A DNA stretch of 9,320 bases from Chlorobiota bacterium. GTDB taxonomy: Bacteria > Bacteroidota > Bacteroidia > Bacteroidales > F082. Location of the stretch: assembly GCA_030619415.1 (NCBI GenBank), contig JAUXBM010000049.1, forward strand, positions 1-9,320, given 5' to 3'. The notes under the pieces are model-generated. The model did no database searches, was not told the DNA's origin, and saw only the letters and a program-made list of their open reading frames with translations. Positions 1 through 6,330 of the stretch are shown here, one piece after another. Made by a program: the position numbers and the translations under genes. The first letter of the stretch is position 1, and each line of letters starts with the position of its first letter.

Positions 1-1
1 A

Positions 2-61
2 AACCACCCCGCCTTTCAGGCACCCCTCCTTGAAATTAAGGAGGGGAGTTGTTGCAGGAAA
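2..61. repeat. Direct repeat copy 1 flanking the DUF559 gene, with internal hairpins
   Basis: This ~60-bp sequence recurs at 521-579 and differs only by one T lost in the hairpin loop. It contains a small hairpin (GCCT/AGGC, 11-20) and a perfect 9-bp hairpin, CCCCTCCTT (23-31) with AAGGAGGGG (38-46) around a 6-nt loop. The two copies start 519 bp apart and enclose exactly one gene. The hairpins and the bracketing are seen directly; that the unit is a mobile cassette is inferred. Confidence 0.85.
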
Positions 62-81
62 ATAAATCAATCGCACTTTAT

Positions 82-114
82 GATAACAAGGAGACGAACA
101 CCTCCTTTGTCATC
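82..114. repeat. Imperfect inverted repeat upstream of the DUF559 start
   Basis: GATAACAAGGAG (82-93) pairs with CTCCTTTGTCATC (102-114) around an 8-nt loop, with one mismatch and one bulged T. A weaker CTCC/GGAG pairing (114-117 with 131-134) follows and is trailed by seven Ts (135-141). These may form structure in the 5' untranslated RNA of the endonuclease gene, possibly a weak terminator guarding against read-through; no function is shown. Confidence 0.5.
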
Positions 115-156
115 TCCCCTATTCAGGTGAGGAGTTTTTTTACTAACTTTGAAGAC

Positions 157-522
157 ATGCCTCACCAAAAAATATTCAACCGCAAACCGCATAAAAAATT
201 CCGAAAGCAATTACGAAATAATCTAACTCCTGCCGAAGCTACTTTGTGGACTCATCTGCAAAAGAAACAACTTGCTGGAAGAAAATTCAGAAGACAACAC
301 AGCATTGGGAAATATGTAGTTGATTTTTATTGTCCGGCTGAAAAACTGGTAATTGAACTGGATGGCGCTGATCATTACACTCCGGCAGGTAGCGACTATG
401 ATGACAAAAGAGATGCATATCTAAAAAGTTTAGGGCTGAAGGTAATAAGGTTTGAGAACCTCGAAGTTTTTAATTATTTAGATGCTGTTTTGGAAGAGAT
501 AACGGGTAATTTTAAAAATTAA
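157..522 (+). CDS. DUF559 domain endonuclease-like protein (Vsr-like fold), repeat-flanked
   Basis: A 121-residue protein of the DUF559 family (related to Vsr-type and other PD-(D/E)XK-like nucleases). After a basic N-terminus comes the typical block with LTPAEATLW (23-31), GRKFRRQHSIGKYVVDFYC (41-59) and LVIELDGADH (64-73), ending in KVIRFENLEVF (95-105). Likely metal or catalytic residues are D56, E67, D69 and H73, assigned by family pattern. The frame is open back to a TTG at 49 inside the flanking repeat, but the ATG at 157 gives the usual family length and avoids translating the upstream hairpins. The stop codon (520-522) touches the second repeat. There is no partner gene in the cassette. 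The biological role of stand-alone DUF559 proteins is not established; a selfish or repeat-mobilising nuclease is a plausible inference. Confidence 0.85.
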   Translation: MPHQKIFNRKPHKKFRKQLRNNLTPAEATLWTHLQKKQLAGRKFRRQHSIGKYVVDFYCPAEKLVIELDGADHYTPAGSDYDDKRDAYLKSLGLKVIRFENLEVFNYLDAVLEEITGNFKN

Positions 523-579
523 CCACCCCGCCTTTCAGGCACCCCTCCTTGAAATAAGGAGGGGAGTTGTTGCAGGAAA
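521..579. repeat. Direct repeat copy 2 flanking the DUF559 gene
   Basis: Near-identical to positions 2-61. It has the same GCCT/AGGC mini-hairpin and the 9-bp CCCCTCCTT (542-550) / AAGGAGGGG (556-564) hairpin with a 5-nt loop. It overlaps the last two bases of the DUF559 stop codon and could also act as the gene's transcription end, although no long T-run follows the hairpin. Confidence 0.85.
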
Positions 580-704
580 TAATTTAATGTCAAGGTGCGC
601 ACTAAATTTCTCTCTTTTAAAAAAAGTGGAAAGATTTGGTCAAAGTGAAGAGCAGGGCAAATTCAGTTATGAACATTTGAAAACATAATTGTCAATAACT
701 AAAC
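580..704. other. Intergenic stretch with no supported feature
   Basis: Between the second repeat and the car promoter (gene-free stretch 523-828 overall) I see only AT-rich sequence. One 33-codon ATG-to-stop ORF at 587-688 has no recognisable similarity and no start signal, so it is not called. Confidence 0.6.
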
Positions 705-735
705 TTTTATCTAAAAGTCCAAGAACTTATATTTG
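705..735 (+). promoter_or_regulatory. Predicted Bacteroidota-type promoter of carAB
   Basis: TATATTTG (728-735) matches the Bacteroidota -7 consensus TAnnTTTG. A TTTT (705-708), close to the TTTG -33 box, lies 19 nt upstream, which is the expected spacing. It is followed by CAC, as is the pyrB promoter. Transcription would start near 740-743, about 50 nt before the leader hairpin. Confidence 0.6.
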
Positions 736-738
736 CAC

Positions 739-772
739 TCCGAACAATTGATTTTTATGGAAAACGTTCGGA
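739..772 (+). promoter_or_regulatory. Stem-loop and 8-codon ORF in the carA leader
   Basis: TCCGAAC (739-745) is perfectly complementary to GTTCGGA (766-772), with a 20-nt loop that can itself pair TTTT with AAAA. The 3' arm lies inside a minimal ORF, ATG at 757 to TAA at 781-783, eight codons (MENVRIKN). The stop is 10 nt before the downstream terminator-like hairpin. Translation of this ORF would open the stem. The pairing is visible; any regulatory role is inferred. Confidence 0.4.
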
Positions 773-793
773 TCAAAAACTAACAATCATAGT

Positions 794-818
794 AAGACGG
801 CTTTGCCGTCTTTTTTTT
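794..818 (+). terminator. Terminator-like hairpin in the carA leader (candidate attenuator)
   Basis: AAGACGGC (794-801), loop TTT, GCCGTCTT (805-812), with a run of eight Ts at 811-818: a textbook intrinsic terminator ending 10 nt before the carA ATG. It lies downstream of the predicted car promoter, so it would act on the car transcript itself. The first 24 nt are identical to 6284-6307 in front of pyrB. No alternative antiterminator pairing for the 5' arm was found in the leader. Confidence 0.75.
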
Positions 819-828
819 GTGGACACAA

Positions 829-1920
829 ATGAAAAATAACAAGTATCGAAAATCCTTACTTAAATTGGAGGATGGCACTGAATTTACAGGCTATTCTTTC
901 GGCTTTGAAGGATCAGTTGCCGGCGAAATAGTCTTCAACACAGCCATGACCGGTTACCCGGAAAGTTTAACCGATCCCTCCTATCGTGGACAGATCCTTG
1001 TACTCACCTATCCATCGATTGGCAATTATGGGGTACCCGGGAAAACTGTTCAGGATGGAATGCCCGAATTCTTTGAATCGGAGCACATCCACATTTCTGC
1101 TTTGATCATTTCGGATTATTCCTCGAAATATAACCACTGGAATGCAAGCCAAAGTCTTGGAGATTGGCTGAAGGAGGAAAAAATCCCAGGCCTTTTTGGG
1201 ATTGATACACGCAAACTGACTAAGATCATCCGTGAAAAAGGATCCATGCTGGCAAAAATTATTTTCGATGACGACATTCCCTTTTACGACCCGAACAAAG
1301 CCAATCTTGTTGACGATGTGAGTATCAACGAACGCATTGAATATGGCACCGGAAAACACAGAATTCTACTCATTGATTGCGGGGTAAAAAACAACATCAT
1401 CAGGTATTTGCTACGGTTTGATACGACAGTTATCAGGGTTCCCTGGGATTATGATTATTCGAATGAAAATTACGATGGTTTGTTTATTTCCAATGGCCCG
1501 GGGGATCCTACCATGTGCGCAACCACTATCAAAAACCTTAAAAGTTCAATAAATGAAGATCGCCCGATTTTTGGAATCTGCCTCGGTCATCAGCTGATCG
1601 CCCTGGCTTCAGGAGCAAATACCTACAAACTAAAATTCGGCCACCGGAGTCATAACCAGCCTGTACTGGAAGTGGGAACAAATAAAGCTTATCTCAGTTC
1701 TCAAAATCATGGATTTGCGGTGGACAATAAAAGTATCCAGGAAGGGTGGGAAGCCTACTTTCAAAACCTGAACGATCAGAGCAACGAAGGCTTAAAACAC
1801 AAAACCAAACCGATTTTCACTACCCAATTCCATCCCGAAGCTTCCAGCGGCCCGACTGATACAGCATTTTTGTTTGGTGATTTTATTCAAAATATTGAGA
1901 CCTGGAAAAATGGAAAATAG
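829..1920 (+). CDS. carA: Carbamoyl-phosphate synthetase small (glutaminase) subunit CarA
   Basis: A 363-residue cytoplasmic protein that hydrolyses glutamine and passes ammonia to CarB for carbamoyl phosphate synthesis, feeding pyrimidines and arginine. The N-terminal CPSase small-chain domain (about 1-130) has the typical FNTAMTGYPESLTDPSYRGQ and YPSIGNYG. The C-terminal class I glutamine amidotransferase domain has SNGPGDP, the nucleophile C251 in FGICLGHQ, and the H335/E337 pair in HPEASSGP; the usual form there is HPEASPGP, so one proline is a serine. The catalytic triad is intact and the length is near normal. ATG 829 is preferred to an in-frame TTG at 817 that lies within the leader T-run. 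It is followed after 168 bp by carB, with which it should be co-transcribed. Expression is probably controlled by the leader hairpin at 794-818. Confidence 0.97.
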   Translation: MKNNKYRKSLLKLEDGTEFTGYSFGFEGSVAGEIVFNTAMTGYPESLTDPSYRGQILVLTYPSIGNYGVPGKTVQDGMPEFFESEHIHISALIISDYSSKYNHWNASQSLGDWLKEEKIPGLFGIDTRKLTKIIREKGSMLAKIIFDDDIPFYDPNKANLVDDVSINERIEYGTGKHRILLIDCGVKNNIIRYLLRFDTTVIRVPWDYDYSNENYDGLFISNGPGDPTMCATTIKNLKSSINEDRPIFGICLGHQLIALASGANTYKLKFGHRSHNQPVLEVGTNKAYLSSQNHGFAVDNKSIQEGWEAYFQNLNDQSNEGLKHKTKPIFTTQFHPEASSGPTDTAFLFGDFIQNIETWKNGK

Positions 1921-1975
1921 TTTCACGCAGCGGCGCAACGAATAAATAGTAACTGAGAACGACAAGAAACAACAA

Positions 1976-2088
1976 CAAATGACAATGAATGACAAAAAAT
2001 GACGCCCACAAGGAAAATGACCAACGACCGAAGGGAGTCCGTAGGATGACCAATAACTAATGACCAGTAACCAATGACCAATCAGCCA
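1976..2088. repeat. Degenerate AATGACCA-type short repeats between carA and carB
   Basis: The spacer is built from variants of an 8-10 nt unit: aatgacaatg, aatgacaaaa, aatgaccaac, gatgaccaat, taatgaccag, caatgaccaa. A piece reading cgaccgaagggagtccgtag (2028-2047) resembles cgacgaaggaggccgaagta at 7338-7357 in the pyrB-pyrI spacer. Similar low-complexity filler is common in Bacteroidota intergenic DNA. The repeats create several spurious ATG triplets near the carB start. Confidence 0.65.
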
Positions 2089-5000
2089 ATGAATAACATC
2101 AAAAAAATCCTCCTTCTCGGCTCCGGCGCCTTGAAAATAGGCGAAGCAGGTGAATTCGATTACAGCGGATCCCAGGCATTAAAAGCGCTTAAAGAAGAAG
2201 GGATATCAGCCGTGTTGATTAACCCGAATATTGCTACAGTGCAGACTTCCGAAGGGTATGCCGATCAAATCTATTTTTTACCGGTGACTCCTTATTTCGT
2301 TGAAAAGATCATTGAAAAAGAAAAGCCGGACGGCATCTTACTTGCGTTTGGTGGACAAACTGCGTTAAATTGTGGTATAAAACTTCACGAAAGTGGCTTT
2401 CTAAAAAAGCACAATCTCAAGGTTTTAGGGACACCTGTAGAAGCCATCATTGAGACCGAGGACAGGGAAAAATTTGCCAGGAAACTTCATTCCATCAATG
2501 TATTAACGCCCAAATCCATTGCTTGTAAATCTATACAGGAGACTTTAGTCGCCGCAAAAAAAGTTGGCTTCCCCGTAATTATCCGGGCTGCATTTACCCT
2601 TGGCGGACAGGGCAGCGGATTTTGTTCGAATGAAGATGAACTTAAAAAATTAGCGCCAAAAGCATTTTCTTATTCAAACCAGGTTTTGGTAGAGGAGTCG
2701 CTAAAAGGGTGGAAAGAAGTTGAATACGAGGTGGTTCGCGACAAATACGACAATTGCATCACCGTGTGTAATATGGAAAACTTCGATCCGCTGGGAATCC
2801 ATACCGGAGAAAGCATTGTTGTCGCACCTTCGCAAACACTTACAAACAGCGAGTACCATAAGCTGCGTAAACTGTCGATACAAATTATCAAATCTGTTGG
2901 TATCGTTGGCGAATGCAATGTACAATATGCTCTTGATCCCCATTCGGAAGAATATCGTGTGATTGAGGTTAATGCACGCTTGTCACGATCCTCTGCCCTT
3001 GCTTCGAAGGCTACAGGCTATCCACTTGCTTTTGTGGCTGCAAAACTCGCATTGGGCTACGGCCTGCATCAACTGAAAAATAGTGTAACCCAAACAACGA
3101 CCGCTTTTTTTGAACCCGCACTCGATTATATGGTTTGTAAAATTCCACGTTGGGATTTGAACAAATTTTACGGTGTATCTAAAGAGATAGGATCAAGCAT
3201 GAAGAGTGTAGGTGAAGTGATGGCTATCGGTCGTAATTTCGAGGAAGCCATTCAAAAAGGATTGCGAATGATTGGCCTTGGCATGCATGGGTTTACCGGC
3301 AACAGGGACTTTAGCGTTGATGACATTGAGAAAGCACTCAGCAACCCTACCGACATGCGGATTTTCGCAATCGAACAAGCATTCAGTAAAGGGTGGACAG
3401 TTGAAGATATCCACAAAACAACGCTCATTGACAGGTGGTTTCTCGAAAAACTCAAAAATATCTTCGACCTCGATCAGGCAATAAATACTTACGACTCCCT
3501 TAAATCTATTCCACTCGATACGCTTCTTAAAGTTAAACAATTGGGTTTTTCTGATTTTCAGATTGCCCGGGCGTTGTTTAAGAACAAGGAAGTCGGAGTA
3601 ACTGACAAAGAAATATTGGAAGTTCGGAAATTCCGCAAAGAAAAGGGCATTACACCGAGTGTCAAACAAATTGACACACTGGCAGCTGAGCATCCTGCCG
3701 TTACCAACTACCTTTATCTTACCTACCATGGTGACGAGCATGACATCGTATTTGAAAATGACAACCGATCAGTGATTGTTCTTGGGTCAGGTGCTTATCG
3801 TATTGGAAGCAGCGTTGAGTTCGATTGGTCGGCAGTAAATGCGTTACAAACGGTGAATAAATTGGGCTATCGGTCGGTGATGATCAATTACAATCCGGAG
3901 ACGGTGAGTACAGATTACGATATCTGCGACAGGCTTTATTTTGATGAACTCAGTTTTGAGCGCACGATGGACATTGCGGAACTGGAACAACCGCATGGAG
4001 TCATCGTATCAACCGGTGGTCAAATACCCAATAGCCTGGCGATGCGCCTTCACCATCAGAATATTCCAATTTTAGGTACACAACCCCAATTTATCGACCG
4101 TGCCGAAAACAGGCACAAATTCTCGGAGATGCTCGACAAAATTGAGGTCGATCAACCTGAATGGAAAGAAATGACTGATGTAGATGATATTTTCAAATTC
4201 ACTGAGCAGGTTGGATTTCCCGTTTTAGTCAGGCCATCTTATGTACTTTCGGGTGCTGCCATGAATGTAGTTTCGAACAAAGGAGAACTCGAACATTTTC
4301 TCACATTGGCAACGAGGGTCTCGAAGCAATATCCAGTTGTGGTGTCAAAATTCCTGACCGATGCCAAAGAAATTGAAATGGATGCTGTTGCCGATAAAGG
4401 GGACATTATCGTTTACGCCATTTCGGAGCACATCGAATTTGCCGGGGTGCATTCAGGTGATGCTACAATTATGTTTCCGCCACAGAAAGTTTATGTTGAG
4501 ACGATCCGGCGTATAAAAAAGATCAGCAGAATAATTGCCGAAGAACTTCAGATCAGCGGTCCGTTTAATATTCAATTCCTGGCAAAAGACAACGACATCA
4601 AAGTGATTGAATGTAACCTCAGGGCATCGCGAAGTTTACCATTTGTTTCAAAAGTACTCAAGACAAACTTTATCGATTACGCTACCCGTATCATGCTGGG
4701 CGAGAAAGTTGAGAAACCAAACAAATCCCTCTTCGACATTGATTATATTGGTGTAAAAGCACCTCAATTTTCTTTTTCACGATTGAGCAAAGCAGATCCT
4801 GTGCTTGGAGTGGATATGGCCAGTACCGGAGAAGTGGGCTGCCTGGGCGACGATTATTATGAAGCAATCCTCAAGGCAATGCTTTCTGTTGGACATCGGT
4901 TGCCGAAAAAAAATATTTTAATCTCCTCCGGTCCCGCCCGCTCCAAAACCGAACTGCTCAAAAGCGCTCAAATGCTTGTGGAAAACGATTTTAAAATCTT

Positions 5001-5307
5001 TGCGACCAAAGGGTCACGGCACTTCCTCGCCAACAATGGAATCAAATCAACCTTATTGCATTGGCCAGATGAAGGAAAAGAACCAAGCACCTCTACATAT
5101 ATAAAAGAAAAAAAGATTGATCTTGTCATAAACATCCCAAAAGACAACACTAAAGCAGAACTGGATAATGATTATGTGGTTCGCAGGGCAGCCGTGGATT
5201 TTAATGTGCCTTTGATCACCAATGCAAGGCTTGCCAGCGCGTTCATTTATGCTTTTACACGCTACAAAGCTGAAGATCTGTCAATAAAAAGCTGGGCAGA
5301 ATATTAG
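2089..5307 (+). CDS. carB: Carbamoyl-phosphate synthetase large subunit CarB
   Basis: A 1072-residue protein, full length for the family. It makes carbamoyl phosphate from ammonia supplied by CarA, bicarbonate and two ATP. The order is standard: a carboxyphosphate ATP-grasp half (about 1-400) beginning KKILLLGSGALKIGEAGEFD and containing ALGGQGSGF-like (TLGGQGSGF), EVEYEVVRD and EVNARLSRSSALASKATGYP; an oligomerisation region (about 400-555); a carbamate ATP-grasp half (about 555-925) beginning VIVLGSGAYRIGSSVEFDW with VRPSYVLSG and ECNLRASRSLPFVSK; and a C-terminal MGS-like allosteric domain (about 925-1072) with FATKGSRHFL and PLITNARLASAF. An in-frame ATG at 2074 adds five residues but lies in the AATGACCA repeat tract, so 2089, which matches where relatives begin, is preferred. 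It is second in the carAB operon; no clear terminator follows. Confidence 0.97.
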   Translation: MNNIKKILLLGSGALKIGEAGEFDYSGSQALKALKEEGISAVLINPNIATVQTSEGYADQIYFLPVTPYFVEKIIEKEKPDGILLAFGGQTALNCGIKLHESGFLKKHNLKVLGTPVEAIIETEDREKFARKLHSINVLTPKSIACKSIQETLVAAKKVGFPVIIRAAFTLGGQGSGFCSNEDELKKLAPKAFSYSNQVLVEESLKGWKEVEYEVVRDKYDNCITVCNMENFDPLGIHTGESIVVAPSQTLTNSEYHKLRKLSIQIIKSVGIVGECNVQYALDPHSEEYRVIEVNARLSRSSALASKATGYPLAFVAAKLALGYGLHQLKNSVTQTTTAFFEPALDYMVCKIPRWDLNKFYGVSKEIGSSMKSVGEVMAIGRNFEEAIQKGLRMIGLGMHGFTGNRDFSVDDIEKALSNPTDMRIFAIEQAFSKGWTVEDIHKTTLIDRWFLEKLKNIFDLDQAINTYDSLKSIPLDTLLKVKQLGFSDFQIARALFKNKEVGVTDKEILEVRKFRKEKGITPSVKQIDTLAAEHPAVTNYLYLTYHGDEHDIVFENDNRSVIVLGSGAYRIGSSVEFDWSAVNALQTVNKLGYRSVMINYNPETVSTDYDICDRLYFDELSFERTMDIAELEQPHGVIVSTGGQIPNSLAMRLHHQNIPILGTQPQFIDRAENRHKFSEMLDKIEVDQPEWKEMTDVDDIFKFTEQVGFPVLVRPSYVLSGAAMNVVSNKGELEHFLTLATRVSKQYPVVVSKFLTDAKEIEMDAVADKGDIIVYAISEHIEFAGVHSGDATIMFPPQKVYVETIRRIKKISRIIAEELQISGPFNIQFLAKDNDIKVIECNLRASRSLPFVSKVLKTNFIDYATRIMLGEKVEKPNKSLFDIDYIGVKAPQFSFSRLSKADPVLGVDMASTGEVGCLGDDYYEAILKAMLSVGHRLPKKNILISSGPARSKTELLKSAQMLVENDFKIFATKGSRHFLANNGIKSTLLHWPDEGKEPSTSTYIKEKKIDLVINIPKDNTKAELDNDYVVRRAAVDFNVPLITNARLASAFIYAFTRYKAEDLSIKSWAEY

Positions 5308-5316
5308 ATTTAGTTT

Positions 5317-5344
5317 TTTTAGGTATAATTATTAGATATCTTTG
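5317..5344 (+). promoter_or_regulatory. Predicted promoter of the DUF4136 lipoprotein gene
   Basis: TATCTTTG (5337-5344) fits TAnnTTTG. A TTTT/TTAG stretch near 5317-5322 is a weak -33 candidate. A start near 5350 would leave a ~23-nt A-rich untranslated leader before ATG 5373. This suggests the lipoprotein gene is transcribed independently of carAB, despite a gap of only 65 bp. Confidence 0.5.
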
Positions 5345-5372
5345 TCGTTTGGGAAAATTTAAAAAAAAAGAA

Positions 5373-5957
5373 ATGAAAAATTTAATGTTATTCGCAATTG
5401 CTGGCATCTTGCTCTTAATAAACGGATGCGCAGGTATTTCAGTTACCTCTGATTACGATAAATCAGTTGATTTTACAAAATTCAAAACCTATTCCTATTA
5501 CGGTTGGGCCGATAAAAGTGATAAACTTTTATCCCCTTTCGACAAGGAAAGACTTGAAAATGCTTTTGGAGATGAGTTTACCAAAAGAGGGATAACCTAT
5601 GTAAAAGAAGGTGGCGATATAACGGTCGCTTTATTTATTCAAACGGAACAAAAACAACAAACTACTGCTACCACAACAGGCATGGGTGGCATGTATGGTG
5701 GATACGGTGGCTATTACGGTTATGGACCCGGCTGGGGATGGGGAGGCGGCATGTCAACCACCTCTATAAATACCTATGACTATACTGTCGGTACACTTGT
5801 TTGTGATGTGTTTGACACGAAGGAGCAAAAACTGATTTGGGAAGGTACCGGATCTGGCGAAATCAATGAAAATCCGCAAAACCGCGAAAAAAGTATTCCG
5901 AATACGGTTGCCCAAATTATGGCACAGTACCCTATTCAGCCTGTTAAAACCAAATAA
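5373..5957 (+). CDS. DUF4136 domain lipoprotein
   Basis: A 194-residue predicted lipoprotein. Residues 1-18 form a signal peptide (MKNLMLFAIAGILLLINGC) with a lipobox ending at C19, so the mature protein should be lipid-anchored in the periplasm or outer membrane. The mature part fits the DUF4136 family: early YDKSVDFTKFKTYSY (about 27-41), an interior Gly/Tyr-rich loop with GGYGGYYGYGPGWGWGGG (about 108-127), then YTVGTLVCDVFDTKEQKLIWEGTG (about 138-161) and a C-terminal IPNTVAQIMAQYP. ATG 5373 is chosen over an in-frame TTG at 5349 because it begins the signal peptide correctly. The molecular function of the family is unknown. It sits between the two pyrimidine units but has its own predicted promoter and a strong terminator, so it is probably a bystander. 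Confidence 0.9.
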   Translation: MKNLMLFAIAGILLLINGCAGISVTSDYDKSVDFTKFKTYSYYGWADKSDKLLSPFDKERLENAFGDEFTKRGITYVKEGGDITVALFIQTEQKQQTTATTTGMGGMYGGYGGYYGYGPGWGWGGGMSTTSINTYDYTVGTLVCDVFDTKEQKLIWEGTGSGEINENPQNREKSIPNTVAQIMAQYPIQPVKTK

Positions 5958-5983
5958 AGAACACCAATCACCCCAACATACTT

Positions 5984-6015
5984 AAAGCGCAAATGGTTTA
6001 CCGTTTGCGCTTTTT
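5984..6015 (+). terminator. Intrinsic terminator after the DUF4136 gene
   Basis: AAAGCGCAAATGG (5984-5996) pairs with CCGTTTGCGCTTT (6001-6013) through 13 pairs, one of them T-G, with a 4-nt loop and a T-run at 6011-6015. It lies 26 bp after the stop codon. It isolates the lipoprotein gene from pyrB, which strengthens the case that the later hairpin at 6284 belongs to the pyrB transcript. Confidence 0.85.
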
Positions 6016-6165
6016 GCGATTTCGGTAAATTATGCCAAACGCCCAATCTTCACCAATTGCAACAATTGTAACAAAGGCAGCGAGACCTTTGATTTTTCCA
6101 AAAACAAAACATCAAATTTCAGACTCCCACTGTTAACAACTTCTGTTAAATGTCGAAAACTAGCA
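6016..6165. other. Intergenic stretch with no clear feature upstream of the pyrB promoter
   Basis: Part of the gene-free stretch 5958-6330. I see AT-rich sequence with a short TGTTAA repeat (ctgttaacaacttctgttaa, 6130-6149), which could be an operator-like or chance direct repeat about 40 bp before the promoter -7 box. No ORF is supported. Confidence 0.4.
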
Positions 6166-6197
6166 TTGGGTCACTTCACAATTTCAAAGTAAATTTG
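6166..6197 (+). promoter_or_regulatory. Predicted promoter of pyrBI
   Basis: TAAATTTG (6190-6197) fits TAnnTTTG, with TTG (6166-6168) 21 nt upstream as the -33 element. As at carA, the -7 box is followed by CAC. Transcription should start near 6202-6206, leaving about 80 nt of leader before the hairpin. Confidence 0.65.
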
Positions 6198-6206
6198 CAC
6201 CCTGAG

Positions 6207-6278
6207 ATGAAGAATTGTTCTCTATCCAGAAAGTTAAATTCACACGAAAATAGCAGCCTTACTGTGCTGGTGAAATAA
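6207..6278 (+). CDS. Putative 23-residue leader peptide upstream of pyrB
   Basis: An ATG directly after the predicted transcription start opens a 23-codon frame starting [10 protein letters not shown] and ending LTVLVK with TAA at 6276-6278. Its stop is 5 nt before the terminator-like hairpin at 6284, so a ribosome finishing this frame would cover the hairpin's 5' arm. This resembles the layout of translation-coupled attenuators such as E. coli pyrBI, though the peptide is unrelated to PyrL in sequence. There is no ribosome binding site, and the 5' untranslated stretch would be only a few nucleotides. A chance ORF of this size is quite possible, so confidence is low. Confidence 0.35.
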   Translation: MKNCSLSRKLNSHENSSLTVLVK

Positions 6279-6283
6279 TATTG

Positions 6284-6307
6284 AAGACGGCTTTGCCGTC
6301 TTTTTTT
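6284..6307 (+). terminator. Terminator-like hairpin in the pyrB leader (candidate attenuator)
   Basis: AAGACGGC (6284-6291), loop TTT, GCCGTCTT (6295-6302), T-run 6301-6307. It is identical over 24 nt to 794-817 before carA and ends 23 nt before the pyrB start. It follows the predicted pyrB promoter, and the upstream gene already has its own terminator at 5984-6015. It is therefore best read as a leader terminator controlling read-through into pyrBI. Confidence 0.75.
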
Positions 6308-6330
6308 ATGCAATAAACAAAAGAAAAAGA

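Noticed and set aside
49..156. N-terminal extension of the DUF559 protein from a TTG at 49
   Set aside because: The start would lie within the flanking repeat, and the added residues are encoded by hairpin sequence and do not resemble the family.
587..688. 33-codon ORF between the DUF559 cassette and carA
   Set aside because: No similarity, no start signal, and length compatible with chance.
817..828. TTG start for carA
   Set aside because: It lies in the terminator T-run; ATG 829 gives the normal CarA beginning.
736..828. PyrR-type binding loop in the carA leader
   Set aside because: No sequence resembling the conserved PyrR anti-antiterminator loop was found, nor a competing antiterminator for the hairpin's 5' arm.
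967..1359. Minus-strand frame of 130 codons inside carA
   Set aside because: Fully antisense to a strongly supported gene and without recognisable domains.
2074..2088. Upstream ATG start for carB
   Set aside because: Not excluded, but it is one of many ATGs in the AATGACCA repeat tract; relatives begin at the residues encoded from 2089.
3193..3741. Minus-strand frame of 182 codons inside carB
   Set aside because: Antisense shadow of a conserved coding region; the Cys/Phe-rich product matches no family I know.
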